64,000 nt of DNA, from NCBI GenBank assembly GCA_032209605.1, contig JASFXZ010000003.1, positions 32,018,762 through 32,082,761 of the forward strand, given 5' to 3'. Positions 1-9,827 of the stretch are shown piece by piece (position 1 is the first letter of the stretch; each line of letters starts with the position of its first letter). The DNA comes from Mactromeris polynyma (taxonomy: Eukaryota > Mollusca > Bivalvia > Venerida > Mactridae). Under the pieces are notes generated by a model, which saw only the letters and a program-made list of their open reading frames with translations, was not told the DNA's origin and did no database searches. Both the position numbers and the translations under genes were made by a program.

Positions 1-411
1 AGTTTAAGCCAAGTTCTTTAATTTTTTTTGGTTCTTACAGAGAATTGATCTTAAACAATGAAAAGCTATATACACACCCATCTTGTTCTACAAAGGTAAT
101 ACAATACATTACCATTTTCAACATGCTTGGTAGGTTACATAACTTTTATATATAAAATGTCTTAAAATAATAGAAATGTATGATACAAGATTTCAGTAGG
201 AATACTTCTATTCAAAATTCCATTCACATTAGATATAAAATTTGGGAAGTTATTTTTATTATGCAACATTTACAAGTTTACTGTATCTGAATTCTGCAGT
301 GCTGCTACAAACAAATAAGAATTACAATATACTTGGTCAGTAGCATGCTGTATAAGGTTAGTCTCGACCAGTGTAAGAAATCTACAAAGCAGGCTTACAC
401 CAGTAACATAC

Positions 412-3400
412 CTTATTGGTGACAGCTGCCATCATTGTTCCCATAGGATCTATACTGATAGATTGTATTGATGCATCCAGTTCGGGTACCTATAAATGTG
501 TGTGTACATATCATCATTATCATGGTAATAGTTCAGTTACATACATACAATTTTGGATAAAAAAACATACTCATAGTACAATTATAAGATCAATGCAAGG
601 AATTCTCAATTCCAAGATTGCACACATTTCTACATGTTTAGGATACAGTACTTCAAGTAATTTATTCTAAAGACAAATACTCGATAGTATGTATGTCATA
701 GACATAATCATTTCAATAAGTATTGATCTAATTTATGCATGTTTTGGAAAAATAAATTCAGATTACTAATAGGTTAATGAATGACAACTCAATGACCTGT
801 ATAGATCAATTAATGATGCCTTAAATCTGTGCTAGTAGGGTAGCAACAACAGCTGAAAATAAGAGTACCACCCACATAATCTTAATTGACTTTTGACCTC
901 CACCAACAGATTTTGACCTCTCTTCAAGTTCAAGTTGATTTTAATTGGTCGTCGTTCCTACCCTCAGGGAGATTTTCCTGGGATTGCACTATGAATATCA
1001 CAAGTGTGTCTTACTTAATAAGAGTAAAAATAGTATGTACCAGATGTTCATTCTTGTCTGTTTTTAAATCCCATTTATGAATTAAACCACTCTGATCACC
1101 AATAAATAGCTCTCCCTGAAATATAAACAAGTAGTTTATCAACAGAACAAGTATCCAGAAAACAAATAGTAAACACAAGAGATGTCACGATATACCAGTA
1201 TATAGATATATTGCAATATACGGCCAAACTGTAACTATGGTACCATGATATAAAATAAACATACCAGTCTTTTTGAGCTAGAATGTTACTTGCTACAAAA
1301 TCTAAATTTATGAAATAATTAGTTGCGAACATTTCATATTAGTCAAAAAACTGAATTGAGATTGATAACTGTTTTGTTTTAGCTAGGGTATGTATATGTC
1401 TTGCAACCTTTTTGAAGAGTTGAGTTTAGTGAAAATGTTTGAAACAGAAAAATCCAGAAATAGCATAGGTTAATGAAACAATATACCAGTGGTATGTATT
1501 GCAATATGTAAGCTAATGTATTGCAATATATCGTGGTATACATCAGGCATATTGTGACAGTCCTAATAAACACAGTAATGGAGCCTTGAATTAAAACTGT
1601 GGTCTGTCGTTTTAGGAGGAAAATGTGATTAAAACTAAATTGCTGCAGCATTATAATATTTACAAGCAGAGAAATGTTTAAGTGTAGAACACATGACATA
1701 CCTGATTGGGATGTAAGCATATAAGTGTAGAACACATACCTGATTGGGATGTAAGCATATAAGTGTAGAACACATACCTGATTGGGATGTAAGCATATAA
1801 GTATAGAACACATACCTGATTGGGATGTAAGCATATAAGTATAGAACACATACCTGATTGGGATGTAAGCATATAAGTGTAGACCACATACCTGATTGGG
1901 ATGTAAGCATATACAGTATAGAACACATACCTGATTGGGATGTAAGCATATACAGTGTAGAACACATACCTGATTGGGATGTAAGCATATAAGTGTAGAA
2001 CACATACCTGATTGGGATGTAAGCATATAAGTGTAGAACACATACCTGATTGGGATGTAAGCATATACAGTTTACTGGAGCATTAACTTGAAATATTCTT
2101 TGGCACTGCAGATTTCTTGACCTAAAACATAAATTGACATGTATAAAAGGTATTCATAAATACATAATATTATATCCTTAAGTGTAAGGTGAAAAGCAAG
2201 AGTTTCGAATGATTTTATGAATAATCATGGTATATGTAATTCTTCTATAATTTTGTTCTTCAGTTTTAGGTCTTGAATCCAGCAACACCTTACATACTTA
2301 ATTTTTATACTCCCCTGCAAATAAAGTCACACTGTTAATTGGTTGGTCTGTATCATAGACTTGTGGAGCAAACTAATTCTACACTTTTTGGAGGAATTTT
2401 CATGAAACTTCACACAAATAATCTACATGACGAGTTGTAGTGCATGACATAATTTTATTTGATAACATTCAAGACTGCCATCTTAGAATTTCTCAACAAT
2501 ATGTCTGACAAACTGGTATTGCAGAGTGTATTAACAGAGCTCTCATTGATTTGGCAAAATGCATAATGACGATAGCGATATATCGCATGAGCAATATTGA
2601 TGAGATTTTGATATATCACTAAATGCACTACTACATGTACTACTATTACTTGAATTCAAAATCCAAAATACACCCACAATTCAGCCAACTTCACAATCAA
2701 TATATTGCCTAGCAACAACAAGTTCATACACATATATTGTGCCATTACCATTAACTAAACAAATTACATACCTAAGATCCCATATTCTAGCAGAGTTATC
2801 TTCCCCTCCAGTATACATCCACTTGCCTTCTTCGTGAAAACCCACGGCAGATACATTCTTACTTATACCATCATAGTTTACCACTGGCTTTGGATTGTTG
2901 GAGTTCAAATCATACATACGAATATGCTGATACCCTGAAAATACAATAAGATCATGATTCCTATTACAGATATGTACATGGATACATTTATAATAACAAA
3001 ATACTCATCATGATTTAATTTTTTAATGATAATAATGATCTTTATTTATAGAAGACACCTCATTCTGTTAAACAACATTAAACTTATCCCTTTGAAAAAG
3101 AACATAGATACTTGAAAATTATGAAAAGGCAATTTAAAACAATTGCATACAAATTCCAATAGTGAAAAGAATGTATTACAATAGTCATGTAATATACAGA
3201 ATATACCAGTTCAAAGAGACATTGATTAGAAAGTGTTGGTAGCACACTGGTAGTGATAAAAGGGTTTTCTTATGAACCATCAACTATATATGTCTGCACA
3301 CAGATTAATCAAAAGAAATTCATTGGCAAGTTTTTTTACCTGCAGCTGCAATAAGTTGTTTGTCTGGTGTTATTTCAAGGGCATTCACCTGCTAAAAATT

Positions 3401-5462
3401 GTTAAGGAACCAACGAAATTGAAAACAATATTAATCTACTAGTGGCATTAATTAACATTTTCTTAATACCACTTTTAAATGTCATAGCAGCAGGGTTGGT
3501 TGGTGAATGACTTCTACCACAGATCTAATAATAGACAGATATATGCAATGTTAACACCAATATTAGAGTAATATGCTGTCTAGTCATCAATTTTTCTTAA
3601 TCGATTGTATAGGCATGCAACATCGGCTTAAGCATGACTGGCCATTTTTATTATTTAAGCCCATGAACCCTACACAAATCAGCGCCAGAATGTTTTTACT
3701 AACTGTCTAGGACACCATTCTATTAAAATTCCGCCATTTTGGACGAAACACTCAAAAGTGGGTTTTTCAAAAGGATGCGTTTTCTTCAAAACTGTATATT
3801 CTAGAGAAAACAAACAAGTGTACAAAACTTTGATGTTTTTTATACCTAAAAATGTAAATAAAACGTTTCTGCTCGATTCAAAATCATACAGTTTCATTTT
3901 TACCAAAATGGCGTCCATCTGCTTATTAGGTGAATAATGCCAATTCGACCATTACTTAACTGTTTCATATAAAATAATACACAATCAATAAAATACAACA
4001 TTTACGGATATATATATATGTCATCACTATTTTGTCGATTTAATGCCCAATAATTGCAGATTTTCGTGAGCAAGAAGACAATTAAATATTGTAGATCTAT
4101 TCCGAAAACCTGTTGTACCAGTAGCAAGAGCATGTGATGTTATCAGAGTGGACATAGATAATCTGATATTTCTTTAGCTGTGTATCCGTCTTTTATCAGA
4201 TCTGCACGTTTACTTATTCCAAGTAATAGGATGCTACAGACAAAGTTTTAATTGTCCGACTGGTCGCTGTTCCCCATGTCCAATGTAAATCTGCACATTT
4301 CTGTGAGGCAAAGTCCAGTAAAAGGCCATGGGGAACAATCTCTGGTGCATTTGTACTGATTATATCAAATACACTTAAATGTTGGCATTTATGCATACAT
4401 ATATGGCCGTCTACCTTTTCAGAAAGTTATGTTCAATGCTTTGTTTCTACAAGGTGTATCATATCATGCCAGCAACCATTTACGAGAAATCCTGAAAGCT
4501 ACATATCCATAAAGCCCCAGTCACACCGGGCCTGCGACCAGATTACGATCTAGCTGAAAAAAATTGGAATCACAGGCTATCGTAGAAAGAGCACAAGACT
4601 GGTCAGAGGTCCTGGGTGATCGTCAATACTTCTGACCTATGATTCCAAATCATAAGAGGTCGCAGACAGGTCTTACATGGTCGTTCCACCAGTCGCGCAT
4701 GGACGCACCACCAGCCATGCATGATCATGGGTCAAGAAGTCATGTAGATCAATTGTAGGTAATTGTGCGACCTCTGGTTGCAATCGATCCTGCGAGCAGT
4801 CGCAGGTCGCCACGAGTGATCGAATGATTGGTCGCCGATCACCACCACTAGTCGCACGACTACCTAAGATTGATCTTGTGATCATTCTTCTCCAACCATT
4901 GGTGAGCGCACGACAATTCGCACCACTGATCGTATTATGACCTACCACCAGTCTCAAGTGCAATTGCAGTATGCGATTGCAAATGGAGATCGTAGCAAAC
5001 ATTGCGGATTGGTTGCAGATTGGTTGTACCTCAATCGCACAATCCAGTGTGACTGAGGCATAAATTCCCCATAATTCTACCTGTTCGCCTGGATTGAAGT
5101 CACCAGCCAAACTGTCTTACAAGTACACTATTCCAAGTTTAAATTAGTTCAGTGTCAGTAGCATAATATATAGTCAAAATACAATTTTCTGAAATTTCAC
5201 ATATTTTCGCGACTAAACAACAATGAAGTATATTTGTTAAAAAGATTTGTCTGCTAGTAAAAATTATCAAATTTTAAGCGAATTATAAATTAAGCATCAA
5301 TAAATAAGCAAATAAACATAATATGGCAGTAATGGATACAGAATCCGGATGTTGAACTGTCCGATAACAAATGCCACTATGCGCCTGCCAAAAACGAATA
5401 GTATGGTCGTATCCAGCAGTTGCAAGAATGACAGGATCACCAGTACCATCTGCTGTACTCAT
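412..5462 (-). CDS. MLST8: MLST8 (target of rapamycin complex subunit LST8), partial, six 5' coding exons
   Basis: LST8 is a seven-bladed WD40 propeller that binds the mTOR kinase domain in TORC1 and TORC2. Coding exons on the minus strand, in order: 5462-5340, 3391-3340, 2934-2772, 2121-2046, 1115-1041, 489-412. They join in frame with GT-AG introns and give 189 codons. The start at 5462 gives [20 protein letters not shown]; an in-frame ATG 8 codons earlier (5486) exists but is less like the family. Exon 2 reads [18 protein letters not shown], exon 3 contains [13 protein letters not shown], exon 4 ends CLHPNQ, exon 5 contains [15 protein letters not shown], and exon 6 reads [17 protein letters not shown] onward. 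The animal protein is about 326 aa, so roughly the last 135 residues lie beyond position 1. The start of the next exon is not seen in 1-411. The donor of exon 4 sits in a minisatellite (see repeat 1674-2071). Confidence 0.95.
1178..1566. mobile_element. hAT-like MITE in MLST8 intron 4
   Basis: The 389-bp segment has imperfect terminal inverted repeats: the left end contains GATGTCACGATATACC, and the reverse complement of the right end contains ACTGTCACAATATGCC. It is flanked on both sides by the 8-bp sequence TAAACACA (1170-1177 and 1567-1574). An 8-bp target duplication is typical of hAT transposons. There is no transposase ORF, so it would be non-autonomous. Confidence 0.7.
1674..2071 (-). 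repeat. Ten-copy ~38-bp minisatellite made of MLST8 exon 4 end plus its 5' splice site
   Basis: Read on the minus strand, each unit contains the last ~20 bases of exon 4 (encoding CLHPNQ) followed by the intron start gtatgtgttctac. Ten GT sites occur, near 1700, 1738, 1777, 1815, 1853, 1891, 1930, 1968, 2007 and 2045. The one at 2045 is the donor expected from the protein. Units are 38 bp, a few 39 bp, and nearly identical. All three minus frames are open across the array, which produces spurious ORFs of 122-220 codons. Confidence 0.93.
3010..3070 (-). repeat. Possible LINE 3' tail fragment in MLST8 intron 2
   Basis: The stretch has a (TAA/TGA)n-like run next to ATCTTTATTTATAGAA. This resembles the 3' end (AATAAAGAT plus triplet tail) of a non-LTR retrotransposon in minus orientation. 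It is too short to classify. Confidence 0.35.
4514..5059. mobile_element. Inverted-repeat DNA element in MLST8 intron 1
   Basis: The left end GCCCCAGTCACACCGG pairs with the reverse complement of the right end, GCCTCAGTCACACTGG. The flanks are ATAAA on both sides (4509-4513 and 5060-5064), a candidate 5-bp target duplication (the TAA inside it would also fit a 3-bp one). The interior is unusually rich in CG- and GATC-containing words (CGACC, GATCG). A 145-codon minus ORF inside it resembles no known protein. A related end pair occurs at 50334-50598. Confidence 0.7.
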
Positions 5463-6779
5463 GATTAAAATAATATTAGCTGTCAATCAATAAAATGCTC
5501 GTCTTCAAGCCTTTTTATAAAAGATTTTAATGCATCTCCGCGTATGGGAGACAACTCTTTATACTAGTTAATGTTAAAGCTCCGTCTCCGGAATTTTAAA
5601 ATCGCTTACGCAGTGGTCTCCCTTTACAGAGACGAAAGGATATTCTGGTATATCGGATTTTTTATCTTTTGAATTTATACATATTTTGTATTTGATTTTG
5701 ATACTGTTCTTGTCATATATCAGACAAATAAGGCTTATGGTTAAATATAAAAGAGATTAATAAAACAACGGTGTTTTCAATGTGTAATGGTCGTTTTATG
5801 GAATTATCCACCATCAAGTGACTTCAAGTGAATAATGCACATCTAGGGGAGATAAGCCATTGGAGGAGTTAGTTTCTGAAGTTGTCTAGACTTCATTAAA
5901 CTTTACTCAACCTACAGCTAAAGGTGCCAGACACAACTGTCCAGGGGCATACATGATCATATAATAGTTCATATACAGTCATATACCTACTCATTGGTCC
6001 ATAGACTGTAGTGTCTGACAAGATAGCATCTGTGTTTACATTTCAGATAATGTATTAAAAATATGAAAAACACAAACACATAGTCATGGGAGCAGTGTGG
6101 ACAGTCCCCTACCTTTTAAGGGAGTGCATATATGGTCAATTTCTATTGAAGAAAATTTGACCGAGGTGGTGTAAACACAAATGTTAATCCTAAACATTAA
6201 TTTTTGTTGCCTTAATAAATAATATTCATTGTGTTTTGAATACAAGATATTTTCAAAAGCAGAGATTTGCATGTACTGTTTTCAATTTATATTAAATTGT
6301 GGTACTTTTTATACATATATTGTAATGATATACATGTATCAATCATCATAGTGCAGTTGTATCGGGAAATAAAATAAGTTGTCTAGAATGCCTCATTGTC
6401 TATGTGTATAGAAGTACTGCATACATACAATGAGTTTAAGGTTTGCTTCAATCTGCTATGTCATCATCACTAAGCACATTCCTATACATAGGGTTATGAT
6501 CTCACATAAATGGCTGGTGATTTCATCCTTTTGCAGGGTTGTTGAAGTGACTATAATACTAAAGATTAGAAGTACACTAGTTGTTCCTACCTGATCTCCT
6601 ATATACATCAGATACAGTTGCAATGTTATATAACATGAAAATGTTTATAAAATCTGTGATTGTTTTTTTCCTTGTGTTGCTTATTTCATTCTTATTGTAT
6701 GTTGTATTAAATAATATACCATGTCAGTAGACAATTTTCTGGGTTAATTCTTGTACATGAACAAATTCTAGTAATTATA
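5463..6779. other. Region upstream of MLST8, no gene seen
   Basis: This stretch lies upstream of the MLST8 start and should hold its 5'UTR and promoter. No TATA box, CpG cluster or coding exon is clear. It is AT-rich with only short ORFs. Confidence 0.4.
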
Positions 6780-7630
6780 ATCAAGAGGGCCATGAAGGCC
6801 CTCTATCACTCACCTGTGTACATTGCCATGTTGGCCTCAAGACAGTCCAATAGTTTTTCAATGATTTGACCTTGTGACCTTTTTTTGATGCCACATGAAC
6901 CAGTACCACACTGGACTTGCAATTTATTAAGACTAACATTCTGATCAAGTTTTATGTAGTTATGGTAGAAAATACAGTCTCTCCAGAATCCACTAGGATT
7001 TTCCATCATTTGATCCTGTGATCTAGTTTTTGACCCTAAATTTGAAGAGTCTTGGTAGAGGACTACTAGACAATGATGTATACCAAATATCTTAGCTCTA
7101 GCCATTGTGGTTCATGAGGAGATTTTCAAAGTTTTCCCTATATATGTCTATATAAAACAAGTGGCCACTAGGATGGGGCGAGTTTTTACCCCAGGGTCAC
7201 CATTTGAACAAACTTTGTAGAGGACTACTAGACAATGCTATAAGCAAAATATCTTAACTCTAGCCATTGCATTTTATGAGAATAAGATTGTCAAAGTTTT
7301 CACTATATAAGTCTATATAAAACAAATGTCCCAAAAAGACGGGGCCAGTTTGACCCAAGGGTCATCATTTGAACAAACACTGTAGAGGACCACTAGACAA
7401 TGCTGTATACCAAATACCTTACGTCTAGCCATTGCGGTTCATGAGATTCTCAAAGATTTTTTATTTTTAGCTCTGTGGCCCCTTATTTGCAATGGACCAG
7501 AATAATTTGAACAATTTTGCAAGAGACTAATGCCAGGATGCTTTTGGTGAAGTGATGAGCAAAATCGGCCAAGTGGTTACTGACAAGACCATAGCTCACC
7601 TTGAGCAGTGCTCAGGCGAGCTAAAAACAT
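6780..7630. mobile_element. Pearl-like repeat element with ~170-bp internal monomers
   Basis: The left end carries a hairpin (6784-6804, 8-bp stem AGAGGGCC/GGCCCTCT) followed by CTCACCTG. The right end (about 7590-7626) carries GCTCACC ... GGCGAGC, another imperfect hairpin, then CTAAAAAC. Between them are about two and a half copies of a ~170-bp monomer starting near 7040, 7207 and 7378. Each contains TAGAGGAC(C/T)ACTAGACAATG and, later, a GGGG(C)CAGTTT-like block and TTGAACAAAC. Unique ends around tandem core monomers are the layout of bivalve pearl elements, which are considered Helitron-related. The assignment is from layout, not from a database match. Confidence 0.6.
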
Positions 7631-8581
7631 GCCACATAGGAAAGTGTATGGGTATTTGTATATATTTATTGCACATCGTGAGACTATATTTACAATACAA
7701 AATGAAAGTAAGATACATAAATACCATTTCAGATTGACACAAAACAATACTGTTGTATCAAAATTAGTACCTCACAGAGCTTGAATCCACAACATACATT
7801 CATGCTTTCAACAATATTTGTTTGCTACTTTGCTATTATGAGCAGTAACTTATTCTAACTAACACATCTAGTGCCAATTAAACTTTAAACCTCCATAATT
7901 AAGAGAATGGAAAAATCTGGCATTAAAATTTCATTTATTAAATCCTAGGTTGGGAACAGGAACCTTATAAAATGTACACAAAAAGAACAATTGGATTCGG
8001 TTCCATGAAGGTCACAAATGAAAAATATTGCAGCAATTCCCCTCACAAGAAAAAGAAAACTGACAAATTACTTTACAGTATAATTTATGGAAGTTGTCAA
8101 CACATTTTCGAACTTAATGCATTCAAGTACATGATCATTTCTACAAATCTCACAAGAAAACACATTACTATTTGATGCAAATTCACAGACATAAAAACAG
8201 CTTCCACAATGAAACATTTAAGGATTCATTGTACTTCATACTAGGGCTGTCATTGATTCCAATATTTGCATATCAACGATTACGACATATCGAATGACAA
8301 ATATCGTATATATATCCATATATTGATAACATTTCTAGATTCCTTTATTAGACTATTAACTCCTATTTTTGCTCCATGGGTGATCCCATAATATGTCCCA
8401 TCACAACAGAGGAATAAAAGAGAGGTGTGGGAAATACCCATTGCAGTGAAAGGTACTGTGAATTATCACACATATAAATTAGGAAGTACCAGCAATCATG
8501 AAATATAACAATTAAAATTACAATTACACTACAAGCTGTTTACTGTGGTGCATTATACTAAGTAATCTGTAGTCTCAAAGT
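7631..8581. other. Intergenic stretch, no gene seen
   Basis: AT-rich DNA with no convincing exon. At 8243-8340 the words AGGGCTGTCATTGATTCC and ATATCG-rich sequence resemble one end of a hAT-like MITE, but no second end was found. Confidence 0.35.
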
Positions 8582-8896
8582 TTACAACACATACAAACAG
8601 AAATTTCTTAAATGGGATAATTTGTAATCTTTCCCTAAAGACAGCTCTTCATCCTTAAAATCAAGATCAATATTTACAAGTTGACATATATGCGACACTG
8701 TACTTTCTTCTTGAACATTCTCTTCACTTTTTATGATTATTGATTCTATGATCTTATTCACAACTTGCAGTGTAAAGTTATTTTCATCAGACAATACACA
8801 TATAGTCATATTGCCCAACCTGTCCAGCAGGTAAAGGAGAAAATCCTTCCTCAGGTGGGCATAACAGTAATTGGTCACAGACAGCAGCCACATCAT
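8582..8896 (-). CDS. Unidentified ORF, possible terminal exon
   Basis: This is an open frame of 104 codons on the minus strand. It ends SLGKDYKLSHLRNFCLYVL and includes LRKDFLLYLLDRLGNMTICVL. The even mix of hydrophobic and charged residues suggests a helical repeat protein, but I do not recognise a family. A possible 3' splice acceptor precedes GGATTTTCTCC near 8845, so the first ~20 residues may be intron. It could belong with the ORF at 9577-9795, or both could lie by chance in the MOSMO 3'UTR, since they follow MOSMO on the same strand. Chance ORFs of this size occur elsewhere in the window. Confidence 0.25.
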   Translation of the reverse strand: MMWLLSVTNYCYAHLRKDFLLYLLDRLGNMTICVLSDENNFTLQVVNKIIESIIIKSEENVQEESTVSHICQLVNIDLDFKDEELSLGKDYKLSHLRNFCLYVL

Positions 8897-8999
8897 AAAA
8901 ACAAGACAAGGTTGTAGAAAATTATTTCAACCATAAAAACATCACATTGTCAAGATTAATATGAATGCTTAAAAAACAGTAGCAATGAAAGAAACATAC

Positions 9000-9545
9000 T
9001 ACATGTATAATATAATAGTGCATCTGTTGTCAGTTCATCTCTTGGTCAAGTTTTGGTCAATAACCAATGTCTAAAGCTTCTCAAATCTTTAACAAACAAA
9101 AGCCTGCATGTCTAACTACACCATTTGAAAAGTCTTGGTAGAGGACCACTAGACAATGCTATATGCCAAATATCTTATCTACATAAAACAAGTGGCCGCT
9201 AGGGCGGGGCCAGTTTTTACCCCAGGGTCATCATTTGAACAAACTTGAATGAATGAAATATACTATAATATAATAGTGCACCTATTGTCAGTTCATCTCT
9301 TGGTCAAGTTTTGGTCAATAACCAATATCTAAAGCTTCTCAAATCTTTAACAAACAAAAGCCTGCATGTCTAACTACACCATTTGAAAAGTCTTGGTAGA
9401 GGACCACTAGACAATGCTATATGCCAAATATCTTATCTACATAAAACAAGTGGCCGCTTGGTCAAGTTTTGGTCAATAACCAATATCTAAAGCTTCTCAA
9501 ATCTTTAACAAACAAAAGCCTACATGTCTAACTACACTCATCGGT
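9000..9545. repeat. Local tandem duplication (three copies, the last partial)
   Basis: A block beginning near CTTGGTCAAGTTTTGG and running to the TAGAGGACCACTAGACAATG motif occurs at about 9035-9180 and 9285-9450. A third partial copy starts at about 9458 and ends near 9536. Sequence identity between copies is very high. Part of the unit is a monomer of the pearl-like element at 6780-7630, so the duplication combined local sequence with a transposon piece. Confidence 0.8.
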
Positions 9546-9576
9546 CTCTGTATGCCACTGTGATGCAAAATATAAG

Positions 9577-9795
9577 CTAAGCTTCAAATGAGAACACTTG
9601 ATCATAAGAATTGCATTTCATCTCATGCAAGTCTTTAAGTAACAAAGTGTTAAACAGATCTGGCATATAGAAGTAGCAACCACAGAAGAACTGATAAGCC
9701 CATTCTATTAGAAGCAGCATTTTGCTCAAAATGAACAAACACTTCATCAGATTCCTTTTAGACATAGCAACTTCTTCACACCTGCTCAAAGACAT
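9577..9795 (-). CDS. Unidentified 72-codon ORF just 3' of MOSMO
   Basis: The open frame begins 32 bases after the MOSMO stop on the same strand and includes RNLMKCLFILSKMLLLIEWAY and PDLFNTLLLKDLHEM. No family is recognised. It may simply lie in the MOSMO 3'UTR. A possible acceptor (TTTGAGCAG) near 9780 allows it to be an exon instead. Evidence for translation is weak. Confidence 0.2.
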   Translation of the reverse strand: MSLSRCEEVAMSKRNLMKCLFILSKMLLLIEWAYQFFCGCYFYMPDLFNTLLLKDLHEMKCNSYDQVFSFEA

Positions 9796-9827
9796 GCGCT
9801 CACTTAGAGATTATGCCTGTGATAACC

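Noticed and set aside
1379..2064. Minus ORFs with repeated CLHPNQ-like peptides
   Set aside because: They are read-through of the splice-site array in MLST8 intron 4; only the first copy is exon.
1674..2071. CRISPR-like reading of the regular repeats
   Set aside because: Units are contiguous with no unique spacers, and the DNA is an intron-bearing animal gene.
4673..5110. 145-codon minus ORF
   Set aside because: It lies inside the inverted-repeat element at 4514-5059 within an MLST8 intron and has no protein family features.
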